Source of the DNA: Clostridium tunisiense TJ
GTDB taxonomy: Bacteria > Bacillota > Clostridia > Clostridiales > Clostridiaceae
Assembly (NCBI RefSeq): GCF_000300195.1
Contig: NZ_AMQH01000001.1
Span: 1-36,780, forward strand
Direction of reading: 5' to 3'
Length of the DNA: 36,780 nucleotides
In this document: positions 10,901-17,119 of the stretch, piece after piece
How positions within the stretch are numbered: the stretch's first letter is position 1
Layout of the letters: each line of letters begins with the position of its first letter
Made by a program: the position numbers and the translations under genes
The notes under the pieces: model-generated
What the model was told of the DNA's origin: nothing
The model's input: only the letters and a program-made list of their open reading frames with translations
The model's database searches: none

Positions 10901-13369
10901 GCCCATTTTGTTAAATATGTATGTGTTTATACCATCAGTTATTTGATAGCCTATATTTTCTCTGTTTTTATCATTTACTAAAGAAAGCTTTAGATTTTGT
11001 CCTACAGGTCCACTATAGCTTCCATCACTGCCTTTTCTATAGTAAATAGTGCTTCCGTCACCTTGATTGAATATTATGGTTCCATCTGCCAGTGCTGATA
11101 GAGATTTATTAAAGTTAAAGTCCCACTTTACTCCAAAATATCCATCATGGGTTTCTTGCATTGCGTTATAGGTTCTTCTTATTAAAAAATTTCCATTATA
11201 ATCAGTTGTGCTAGCATCATCAGCTTCATATAGGAAGTTACCCGTAAGTAGATTTATTGGCTCGAAGCCGTAAATACAATGCTTCTTTCTTCCCATAAGT
11301 GCACTATCTATTTCTTTCTTTCTAGCATCTGTTAGAGATGGAGGTGTATATGGCTTACCTGCATTTTTCTTAGGGTTTCTTATAAAAAGAGTATTCCCTT
11401 CTACAAGTAGAGTATCTCCAACTCTGTTATCACTCATTATTACAGAATTAGGAACTCCATAAAAGCTTGCTATATACGGTATAGTGTCCTTCATTTGAAC
11501 TTGATAAATCTGAAAATAATCACTATAACCTGTCTCACTAGTTTGTCCATCTAAGGTGGCCGTAGCCTTAATTCTATAAAGCTGATTTAGCTTAGGTGTC
11601 AATATCTTGTCTGCTTGCCAGTTACTGTCCTTTCCCTTATGCACATAAGCCTTAGGGAAGAGGCTTGAATACATAGCACCATCAGGATATTTGTAGATAT
11701 AGCCCGCCTCAGCACTTCCTTTAAAATCTGGATTTTCAACGTCTAACTCGTAGTTTATTGTAGAACTTGGCTTTACTAATCCATCTATAGAGATTCCATC
11801 AACTTTAAGACTTCCTTCACTATCGTGCTCAGTAATTGGTCTTAAATTTATATTTGGAGCTCCAAAAGGCATGTTAGTATCTACACCATCTACCAGTTCA
11901 TATACGATTTGAATCTTTGGTCTTCTTTCTTCAAATGGATTATTTTGTGTTGCAAAAGCTTCACATTGTTGAGTTTCGTTTAAATACTGTAAAAGAAACC
12001 CGTTATTTGTCTTTCCATTTATCCAATCATTAACTAAAGTCTTTATATCCCAGCTTATATAGTCTTTAGTACCATTTATTATTGCTGAAGAATAAAAAGT
12101 TCTATTCTTTGGTTGGTTATTCCAAGTTAATCTGCTTATATCAAAACTTTCGTCTACACTATACAATCCAACTTCTCTTTCAGCCGTTGAAAAGGCAGTG
12201 TATTTAAATATTTGAAAGTTAGCTGACTTTATAGTTGCTTCTTTAGGAATTTCAGCACTCAGGTTTCTGTTAACCTTAACAAAGGTCCTAGTTTTCTGAA
12301 GTCCATTAATTTTATAATCATTATTTCCTGAAGCAACACCATCATCTAGCCCTGCATAGGTATACCCGTTGTTCAAAGTATTAGTATCTGGTGCATTTTC
12401 CTCAGCACAAGCTACATTAATATCTCCGCTAAAGATGCTAATTTCAGGGTCAATCTTTACAGGATATGCTCTCTGTGGCGACTTAAGCCAGTCTTCATCC
12501 ACTGTTACAGTAATAATGTCCTTGCCAAAGGTCTTCTTGTCTAATTTTATGGTTAAATTACTATTGATTTTTCCAGAAGCATCAACCATTAGAGGAGCAC
12601 TTATAATAAAGATAGGCTCTTTCTTTCCTGGTTCATATCCTCTTATTGAATTCAACTCTTCCTTAAGTGTGACTCCTTTTGCACTGATTTCATACTTAAA
12701 TGTAGTCTTATCAACATAATAATTTAGTATAATATCCTCTTTGACACCATTTGATTTTGCAGTGTATTGATAATCTACGCCTTCAAATACATCGTTGTAC
12801 AATATTGCATTTTCTGCAGCTGCACTCCTTGAAAAATCTCCCTCCATAGGGAAGAGAGTTACTGAAGTCTTTCCATTCTGTACTAATATCCCTTTATCCT
12901 TTGTAATTTCAGTAGGGAAATTAACCTTATAGTCATTTGCTTTATTCTCATAATACCCATCATTTTTTAGCTCTAGGGTATTATCAATCTCTTGATAATT
13001 TCCATTCTCATCTTTATAGTTTATTTTATCAAGATAAATGTCCTTTACTTCTGTTTTATTATCCAGCTTATAGGTCATACTATTAGCTGTTCTTTTGCTT
13101 ACTACTTCCGTGTCCTTAGCATAGGTTTTTTCTTTCTTTGGTTTGCTTACGCTTGGTTTTCTAAGAGCCTTTGTAGATTTGTTACTATTCTGATTTGCAG
13201 AACTTACTTTTTCAGTTTCCTTGTTGATGTCCTTACCGTAGTATTCTCCCTTTTGCGGCTGGTTTGCTATATTTTCAGCAGCATAGGCAAGTGCATCACT
13301 TGAAGAAAAAAGTAAATTACAGAAGATCATAAAGATACATATGGCCCTTATTAGAACGTTTCTTTTCAT
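4943..13369 (-). CDS. Giant secreted Rhs/YD-repeat polymorphic toxin, frame-broken near its C-terminus
   Basis: 2,808 residues from ATG 13,369, chosen because AGGGGGGATGA lies just upstream and a classic signal peptide follows (MKRNVLIRAICIFMIFCNLL, cleavage likely after ALAYA, about residue 29). The frame extends further upstream but that DNA is a riboswitch. Order: charged linker to ~110; beta-rich N-terminal region; a DNRLRE-type domain (~330-510, TFVKVNRNLSAEIPKEATIK, TWNNQP); DUF6531-type entry segment (~700-790, PINLLTGNFLYEADD); about 75 YD/Rhs repeats of ~21 residues (~790-2,400, YDxxGNLxxxxDPxGxxxxY), which in this family form a closed beta shell around the toxin; a Ser/Asp/Asn/Gly/Lys-rich linker with (KD)n; then the final Rhs segment to GRFLTR. 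A 499-bp duplication shifts the frame and ends the protein after GQG, cutting off the toxin tip now at 3,214-4,803. No LPXTG motif was seen. Role: contact-dependent or secreted antagonism (inferred). Confidence 0.92.
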   Translation of the reverse strand: MKRNVLIRAICIFMIFCNLLFSSSDALAYAAENIANQPQKGEYYGKDINKETEKVSSANQNSNKSTKALRKPSVSKPKKEKTYAKDTEVVSKRTANSMTYKLDNKTEVKDIYLDKINYKDENGNYQEIDNTLELKNDGYYENKANDYKVNFPTEITKDKGILVQNGKTSVTLFPMEGDFSRSAAAENAILYNDVFEGVDYQYTAKSNGVKEDIILNYYVDKTTFKYEISAKGVTLKEELNSIRGYEPGKKEPIFIISAPLMVDASGKINSNLTIKLDKKTFGKDIITVTVDEDWLKSPQRAYPVKIDPEISIFSGDINVACAEENAPDTNTLNNGYTYAGLDDGVASGNNDYKINGLQKTRTFVKVNRNLSAEIPKEATIKSANFQIFKYTAFSTAEREVGLYSVDESFDISRLTWNNQPKNRTFYSSAIINGTKDYISWDIKTLVNDWINGKTNNGFLLQYLNETQQCEAFATQNNPFEERRPKIQIVYELVDGVDTNMPFGAPNINLRPITEHDSEGSLKVDGISIDGLVKPSSTINYELDVENPDFKGSAEAGYIYKYPDGAMYSSLFPKAYVHKGKDSNWQADKILTPKLNQLYRIKATATLDGQTSETGYSDYFQIYQVQMKDTIPYIASFYGVPNSVIMSDNRVGDTLLVEGNTLFIRNPKKNAGKPYTPPSLTDARKKEIDSALMGRKKHCIYGFEPINLLTGNFLYEADDASTTDYNGNFLIRRTYNAMQETHDGYFGVKWDFNFNKSLSALADGTIIFNQGDGSTIYYRKGSDGSYSGPVGQNLKLSLVNDKNRENIGYQITDGINTYIFNKMGLLDSQIDEKGNITKLAYNEDYKLTSITSPSGKVFGIALNEEGRISTITLPNQSVLKYSYDENGNLVSYIDANNHETKYQYDEKGRMVSFNDAKGNKPIINTYDDQNRITVQEDAEGKKIYISYHEGYNETTDANGNKTQYYYDEQYRITKTVKPDGTVETLSYDNNNNVKSSTDALGHTTTYEYDSRGNKLKEHRFDGKVKTFEYDSKDNPIAITDFKGNTTSMTYDSNGNLIKATQANKSTYEYTYNSKNQVDTVKDPTGKTYKYEYDGANVSKATDAKGNVYKYHYNTMGKIISVEDPLGKITRIAYDAKGNELSTTLPDGGIISYTYDANDNKDSVTDGNKNVSKFEYDSLNRIIKSIDPFGNITTYAYDANGNNIEEKNPSGYTKSYEYDKLNRLIKVIDGGSGETTYQRDALGNILSVTDPNGNQSTYVYNYAVNKVEKTEGPKGQTLVNKYDDEGNLLELTLPDGNAKKYKYDNLYRLVQFTDTNGIVTDTTYDNLGRISYMKDSLNREYYYNYDDNGNLVSTKDPLGYIVSYTYDGRNQLTSLTDEEGKTTKYSYTDTGNLKAVTDPLGSIKSYEYDSNGNLKAEISPNGGKHIYNYDGLNRLTFVEDPLKNITQYVYDKAGNVAKMIDPLGKETVYEYNGNRLQTKITDALGEVVQMKYDKNGNLTSLVYPNGDNAAMSYDESNRLVSETDAAGVKKSYSYDTMNRLISQEDTAGNKLTNVYDNKGRLIEQKDVIGRTIKYSYDLAGNIISKTGTDGNITTYEYDKRDRTVKIKDPEGKITTITYDGLNRITEKVEPENKKYQYEYDAIGNLIKAINPLNHSTSYAYDKNQNLTQATDAKGGAKKYEYDALNRLISFADEKGNTTNLTYDARGSLIKVQDPMNNVTQYKYDALNRLEMKVDALGFDTKYQYDSLNNMIGEIDAKGNKTSYEYNKHGIQTKKIDPLGGITEFQYDLNDRLITQINPMGETYSYSYDQVQRITSITDAEGYSKSFGYDGLGNLTKQSDSEGNTTTYTYDKMHRLLTEKNTVGNVTSYGYNAAGNMNSLKEPNGNMRFYEYDALDRVNKATDPEGNITKIEYDSLGNVTKVTQPGDRAYKYTYDAANNLESETNPLGETTNYTYNKNNLIESVTNAIGSKTGYKYNALNLISQVVNPVGGITKYDYDKNQNLASVTDGNSNKTSYSYDELNRLAKVTDPRGSETKYGYDKSSNLISMINGNGNETKYSHDKLGRLTSVTNPLGEKESFTYNPVGTLSSHIKPDGTKTNYDYDKLNRLVSKEYKDSEGDKIKDQDVSFEYDISGNRTKMIGAEGETDYSYDKMGRLTLVSFSLGEEVAYKFDSLGRKSKVIYPDGNYVKYNYDALDRLTYTENWNGEKTYYTYDSAGRRKEALLPNGTKVIYTYDGADRIIKLENISKDGVLISSFEYEYDNTGNIIKEKAVNGDESYVRTYSYDGSNEITSFTEESHEEDGKVETKKYDYSYDKAGNRIAVQVKDEDEEAEITTYSYNAGDELVSEKTEDTNIKYEYDKNGNRLKKIRPGHKVEYYEYDLEDRLVQLTNPKGEVLTFGYDSDGNRLFSTYGEYFKPQPDKDEDSGSDDSSEDGSTSEDNTSNNGSNSGGNPPKDNNSKVEIPQNPDNGNHYGHEKGINPHQDLAIARATNRSTISPEEKIETASDTNGEVSKEATADSSKEDIKAPEAKEESKGDVKEEAKTDKSFFSNLGENIKVAVDYIVNLVKKAVDSIVDFFKWLFGGSSEEQASSGTFFGAKGDKENGSNEDNGNGKNNGKGNGKDNGKDKDKDKDKDKDNNGKGKGKGNNGKHLGWYKRAEHPKNPGNQDPIGTPENYEIINYINDVSLENPEVLMTSDANGNYTNAYTYGLDRISVDKLSPNSDAKTDPLFYLYDGRGSVANTTNSLGQVRDKYRYDPYGEVKHGGFWGSNGTHYENFYGYNGEDYNRLSGLEYLRARYYEPESGRFLTRGQG
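4956..5453. repeat. Tandem duplication unit 2 (498 bp)
   Basis: Exact direct copy of unit 1, separated from it by a single extra C at 4,955. The offset of 499 bp is not a multiple of three, so reading on the minus strand out of this copy shifts frame and stops at 4,943 after ...GRFLTRGQG. Confidence 0.95.
5471..5508. repeat. Hexanucleotide repeat coding for Lys-Asp
   Basis: Four perfect CTTTAT units flanked by near copies encode KDKDKDKDKDKD on the minus strand, inside a low-complexity N/G/K/D linker just before the terminal Rhs segment. Unit length 6 means copy-number change alters linker length but not frame. Confidence 0.9.
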
Positions 13370-13456
13370 TTCATCCCCCCTAATAAGTCCATAGATATGA
13401 GCATATTGAATTTTAGACATGTGAATAGATTTCATTAAGTATATAAATGAAATACA

Positions 13457-13549
13457 CCACTTAGGTAACTCGGCTGCCCTAGTATTTACCATACCTTAGG
13501 CCCGTAGCTTTGCGTCTTTATCTTTCAATAAATTTGCCTTTATCTATGG
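13457..13549 (-). promoter_or_regulatory. c-di-GMP-I (GEMM-I) riboswitch upstream of the Rhs gene
   Basis: Minus-strand RNA carries the class hallmarks: a GAAA tetraloop (TATTGAAAGATAA), the conserved GACGCAAAGC, ACGGGCCTAAGG, TATGG (CCUAAG plus UAUGG make the 11-nt tetraloop receptor) and the terminal GGGCAGCCGAGTTACC. P1 would pair CCAT (13,546-13,549) with GTGG (13,457-13,460). It sits 88 nt upstream of the Rhs start codon on the same strand. c-di-GMP-I aptamers bind the second messenger that governs the motile-to-sessile shift (established). Whether this one turns expression on or off cannot be read with certainty; there is no classic U-tract terminator between it and the gene. Confidence 0.92.
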
Positions 13550-13867
13550 TTTTTTGCATCGATGGATAACTTTATCATTGAATTTGTATTTTTAAGCCTC
13601 TGCTAAGAAACCAGCACAGTTTTAAAAATAGCTTTATGCCTAAAGTTGTCCATCTTTAATAAAAATACATCCACTTATGGATTAACGCCTTTAGTAATTG
13701 TAATATACTTCCCAGACAGTTACTAATATACATATAATCCATAATTTAATAATCGTAGTTTTTAGTAATTTATTTAGCATGTGAAAATAGATAACAAGTG
13801 AAAGATTAGCTTATTTAGAAATTTTTACTATCTTAAACATGATAATTTATCTCCTTCAATTCTTCAC
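13550..13867. other. Upstream region of the Rhs transcript
   Basis: No gene is seen. The promoter for the riboswitch-Rhs transcript must lie here, but I cannot pick one -35/-10 pair with confidence; several A/T-rich possibilities exist. Confidence 0.4.
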
Positions 13868-13909
13868 ATAAAAAAAACAGGCTGATGTTTATTTCACATC
13901 AACCTGCTT
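13868..13909 (-). terminator. Rho-independent terminator of the iron-sulfur protein gene
   Basis: Minus-strand AGCAGGTTGATGT pairs with ACATCAGCCTGT around a 7-nt loop, followed by TTTTTTTTATG. It lies about 30 bp after the stop codon at 13,940. Confidence 0.9.
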
Positions 13910-13939
13910 TTATGTAGCTACATTATAATATATCAAACT

Positions 13940-14701
13940 TTACTCTATGATTTCACCATTAGTTCCTATGGTAACTTCTCTATAAGGAACTATGACTCCT
14001 GCTTGTAACATTGCAGTTTTAACTGCGCTTACAATTCCACCACAACACGGCACTTCCATTCTTGCCACTGTGATGCTTTTTATTTTATTATTCATAAGTA
14101 TTTCAGCTATTTTTTGTCTGTAGTAATCATTATCATCAAGCTTTGGACATCCAATTACAGTGATATGATTTTTAATAAAGTCCCTATGGAAATTTGCGTA
14201 GGCATAAGCTGTACAATCTGCAGCAATTAATAAATTAGCATTATTAAAATATTGTGCATTTGGATGTACAAGTCTTAACTGTACTGGCCATTGCATTAAT
14301 TCAGAAGTAACCTCTTCCCCCTTAGCTGCTTTAGGCTGAATTTGTGGAGTTAGGGTTATTTTCTTTTCTATGGTTTTAGCCATAGTTCCTGGACATCCAC
14401 AAGGCATTGTTTTTTGAGTCTGTTGTGGCTCCTCTTCCTTTTCTTCTGCCTCCATAGCTTTTTTTGCCATAATTCTCATTTTTACTGCATCATCATCATA
14501 AGCTTCTGCTTCTCTCTCAATAATTTCAATTGCATCTGTTGGACAATTAGGAAGGCAATCTCCTAATCCATCACAATAAATATCGCTTATTAATACTGCT
14601 TTTCCATCAATTAACTCAATAGCGCCCTCATGACAAGCTGTTACACAAAGTCCACAACCATTACATTTATCTGCATTTATTTCAACAATTCTTCTTTTCA
14701 T
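13940..14701 (-). CDS. 4Fe-4S ferredoxin-domain iron-sulfur protein
   Basis: 253 residues, start at 14,701 supported by GGGGGT 9 nt upstream. Residues 1-60 form a ferredoxin-like domain: CNGCGLCVTACHEG gives a full CxxCxxCxxxC cluster motif (C14, C17, C20, C24), while the second site CDGLGDCLPNCP has the first spacing stretched to five residues, as in some clostridial variants. A charged linker (~75-95) leads to MPCGCPG and then a C-terminal alpha/beta domain with ADCTAYAYANFHRDF, TVIGCPKLDD and EVPCCGGIVSA, whose cysteines could hold another cofactor. Such proteins are common in anaerobic clostridia, annotated as 4Fe-4S binding proteins of unknown partner; electron transfer is the likely role. 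It is a single-gene unit with its own terminator. Confidence 0.8.
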   Translation of the reverse strand: MKRRIVEINADKCNGCGLCVTACHEGAIELIDGKAVLISDIYCDGLGDCLPNCPTDAIEIIEREAEAYDDDAVKMRIMAKKAMEAEEKEEEPQQTQKTMPCGCPGTMAKTIEKKITLTPQIQPKAAKGEEVTSELMQWPVQLRLVHPNAQYFNNANLLIAADCTAYAYANFHRDFIKNHITVIGCPKLDDNDYYRQKIAEILMNNKIKSITVARMEVPCCGGIVSAVKTAMLQAGVIVPYREVTIGTNGEIIE

Positions 14702-15004
14702 ATATTTTTACCCCCAATTTAGTAAAATTAATAAACTAAAATCAAACTAACTAAGAAACTAATAAAGTTAAAACTTTTATTAAAACTTACTGAGCATAGC
14801 TAATATTACTCTTTATATCCTAATTATATATTTTTTCTTTTAAAGTGTCTGTAACCTATGTTACCCAGCAAACTTTCTTTATAACTTCTATCATATTAGG
14901 TTGGACTTTTATGGGGTGTAATACTTCTAATTCCCATAATTTTAGCTATTACATTCATTACTATCAACTTATAACCTGAAGTGAATTAGCTCACTTTTCA
15001 AGTT
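14702..15004. other. Intergenic region with a small palindrome
   Basis: No gene. It contains the perfect inverted repeat GTAAC-CTAT-GTTAC at 14,851-14,864, a possible operator for the downstream iron-sulfur gene, and a short hairpin (AAGTGA/TCACTT, about 14,982-14,998) just after the stop at 15,005 that lacks a U tract. Confidence 0.35.
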
Positions 15005-15742
15005 CTATTTTATTACTCCTATCTTATAGCTATTAGGAATCTGTTTTATTTCCTCCTCAATAGCTTCATCAGCACAAACAATTGCCACAGTGGCTGGCCC
15101 TGCTGACCTATGTACATCAACACTTGCATCACCTTCTAAGGTGAAGGCTTTATCATTATTTTTTGCCAGTTCTTGTGCTTCATATAAAATTCCTTTAGAT
15201 CCAACAGGTACTATTTCATAAACTTCTTCTTTACCTAATAATTCTTTTAATGTATGGTACTGAAATATATCTTTATCCTCATTGTAATTTATCTCGCTAC
15301 CTACCTTAGGAACTCCAATAGAGTAAACTACCCCTCCTGTTTTTATTTTGTTAACTTTAATATCCTTCTTATTTGCAATTCCAATGACAGTGACCCCAAG
15401 TCCTGTAGAAAAAGTAGGAAAGTTCTCCTCAGTGCTTCCCCCTAAGGCTATATTCTTTAACCCTGCATTGTGTAGCTCACTTTCTATTCCTCTTATTATT
15501 TCTCTTCCCGTTGGCTCCATCTCCGCACATACATTATCTATAACTGTAACTACTTGAGCATTTGCTGCCATAACTTCTAAAAGTCCAACTCTTACACCAT
15601 ACTTACCAGTAATAAAAGGTTCAACCTTTAAAGCATCATACTCCTTATTACCAATACTTCCAATACTATCACAAGCAATTACCATAGATTTTTCTTCATC
15701 TATAGAAATAATAATTAAATCTCTTACTTTTTTTATATCCAT
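15005..15742 (-). CDS. AIR-synthase (PurM)-like N-terminal domain protein
   Basis: 245 residues from ATG 15,742, preferred over the GTG at 15,751 because GAGGTG is well placed for it. The sequence has the PurM/ThiL-type pattern: DSIGSIG (metal/ATP-binding Asp in the first strand), a mid-domain GVRVGLLEVMAANAQVVTVI, and ALGGSTEENFPTFSTGLGVTVIG. It covers one PurM N-terminal-like domain plus a short C-terminal part (RSAGPATVAIVCADE), shorter than true PurM or ThiL (~320-350). Clostridial relatives are often annotated as AIR synthase-related ATP-binding protein; a CblS-type alpha-ribazole kinase is an alternative that would fit an organism using B12-dependent NrdJ, but the sequence alone does not decide. 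Neighbours give no pathway context. Confidence 0.6.
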   Translation of the reverse strand: MDIKKVRDLIIISIDEEKSMVIACDSIGSIGNKEYDALKVEPFITGKYGVRVGLLEVMAANAQVVTVIDNVCAEMEPTGREIIRGIESELHNAGLKNIALGGSTEENFPTFSTGLGVTVIGIANKKDIKVNKIKTGGVVYSIGVPKVGSEINYNEDKDIFQYHTLKELLGKEEVYEIVPVGSKGILYEAQELAKNNDKAFTLEGDASVDVHRSAGPATVAIVCADEAIEEEIKQIPNSYKIGVIK

Positions 15743-16191
15743 TATTAACACCTCAAACCATTGAAATACTCTTCTACTAATTATAAACCTTATCTCCCCT
15801 AATTCATAAGTTCTATTTTAAAAAATTTAAGTTTAAAACCTATTTCCAGTGTATTTTCTTCAAAGCTGAAGCTTTTGAATCAGGATTTTTATCCCCTATT
15901 TTCAGCCCTTTATTTTGCCCACATGGCTGAAACCCGCATAAACACTATATATTCTTATATTCTTACCTTCCTATATTTACATATTGTTTTATTGGTATCT
16001 TACTATATTTACTCACCTATTCCTATATAACCTTAAGTTTATCTTTATTTGTCCACTGGCTTATTAGATCCTTATTAAGTTTTTATATTGGCAAAGCCAT
16101 GGATACTTTACTAAGTACTGCTCTATTCTGTACTCCTCCTATGTCTTTTCTAGTTAAAAGACTACGTAGAGCTTTAATACTTTTGTTAACA
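15743..16191. other. Intergenic region with a stable unclassified hairpin
   Basis: Between divergent genes. A hairpin at 15,900-15,932 pairs TTTCAGCC with GGCTGAAA (8 bp) around a 17-nt loop, preceded by a smaller GC-containing hairpin at 15,861-15,877 (CAAAGC/GCTTTTG). Read on the minus strand these lie 120-190 nt upstream of the PurM-like gene, so they could be a leader RNA structure. They match no riboswitch class that I recognise. Confidence 0.35.
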
Positions 16192-16220
16192 TGGAAACTT
16201 CCTGCAATATAGGTTATAAT
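16192..16220 (+). promoter_or_regulatory. Candidate sigma-A promoter for the flavin reductase-like gene
   Basis: -35-like TGGAAA (16,192-16,197), 17-bp spacer, perfect -10 TATAAT (16,215-16,220), 80 bp upstream of the start codon. The -35 matches the consensus only partly. Confidence 0.45.
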
Positions 16221-16299
16221 ACATAGATGAAATCATAATGGATAAACATAATTTTTATCTATTTTTAAATACCTTATCCTAATATTAGAAAGTGATGTG

Positions 16300-16911
16300 A
16301 TGAAAATGGCTAAAGCCACCTTTAAGGGAAGTATAATGTTAAATCCTGTGCCTGCTGTACTTATTACTTCTAAAAATAAGGAAGGTAAGGATAACGTTTT
16401 TACTGTTGGCTGGATAGGAACTGCTTGTACAAAACCCCCTATGATAACTGTAGCCATAAGACCTGAAAGACTTTCCTATACTTATATAAAGGAAACAGAA
16501 AACTTTATTGTTAATTTACCTTCAAAGAATTTAGTTAAAGCTGTAGACTATTGTGGCGTACGTTCTGGAAAGCAAATAGATAAAATTAAAGAAATGGGCT
16601 TCACCTTAGAGCCAGGACAACAGGTTTCTTCTTCTATTATTAAGGAATGTCCAATTTCCTTTGAATGTAAAGTTAAATCAATAACTCCTCTTGGTAGCCA
16701 TGATTTATTTTTAGCAGAAGTTCTTTGTTGTCACGTAGATGAAGAATTAATTGATGATAAGGGTAAAATACATTTTGAACAGGCAGATTTAATTTCTTAT
16801 TCTCATGGCGAGTATTTCTCTTTAAATAATAAGCCTCTTGGGAAGTTTGGTTATTCTGTAATGAAAAAGAAAGCTTCTCCTAAAAAGAAGAATAAAAATA
16901 CTAAAAAGTGA
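16300..16911 (+). CDS. Flavin reductase / flavoredoxin family protein
   Basis: 203 residues. The frame opens at GTG 16,297, but AAAGTGAT just upstream fits ATG 16,300 best; ATG 16,306 is also possible. It is a split-barrel FMN-binding domain: NPVPAVLITSKNKEGKDNVF at the N-terminus (the NPxPxVLVTT-type strand of flavoredoxins), TVGWIGTACTKPPMITVAIR, the RLSYTYIKETENFIVNLPS segment, and a C-terminal strand region FFECKV-like (ISFECKVKSITPLGSHDLF, then AEVLCCHVDEE). The tail is lysine-rich (KKKASPKKKNKNTKK). The family transfers electrons between NAD(P)H, FMN and partner proteins in anaerobes; the specific partner is unknown. Standalone gene. Confidence 0.8.
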   Translation: MKMAKATFKGSIMLNPVPAVLITSKNKEGKDNVFTVGWIGTACTKPPMITVAIRPERLSYTYIKETENFIVNLPSKNLVKAVDYCGVRSGKQIDKIKEMGFTLEPGQQVSSSIIKECPISFECKVKSITPLGSHDLFLAEVLCCHVDEELIDDKGKIHFEQADLISYSHGEYFSLNNKPLGKFGYSVMKKKASPKKKNKNTKK

Positions 16912-17119
16912 TAAAACATTTATATATTTGTTTTAACTAAGTTTATACATTTATGATTAGGATTTTTCTTAGGCTATCCTATATGAAGATGAATAATCAT
17001 TAATGGAACCTACATGATAAACTTATATTAGACATCTTGAAAAATAAATGAGCCAGTATGCTTGTTCTTTATTTTCAGATTCCTTAATGATTGAATTAAT
17101 GTGAAAGGTGTGAAATAAA

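Noticed and set aside
12369..12719. 116-codon plus-strand frame inside the Rhs gene
   Set aside because: Antisense to a continuous DNRLRE/Rhs coding region and without its own signals.
13370..13492. N-terminal extension of the Rhs protein beginning at 13,492
   Set aside because: These codons lie in the riboswitch and its leader; the good ribosome binding site and signal peptide begin at 13,369.
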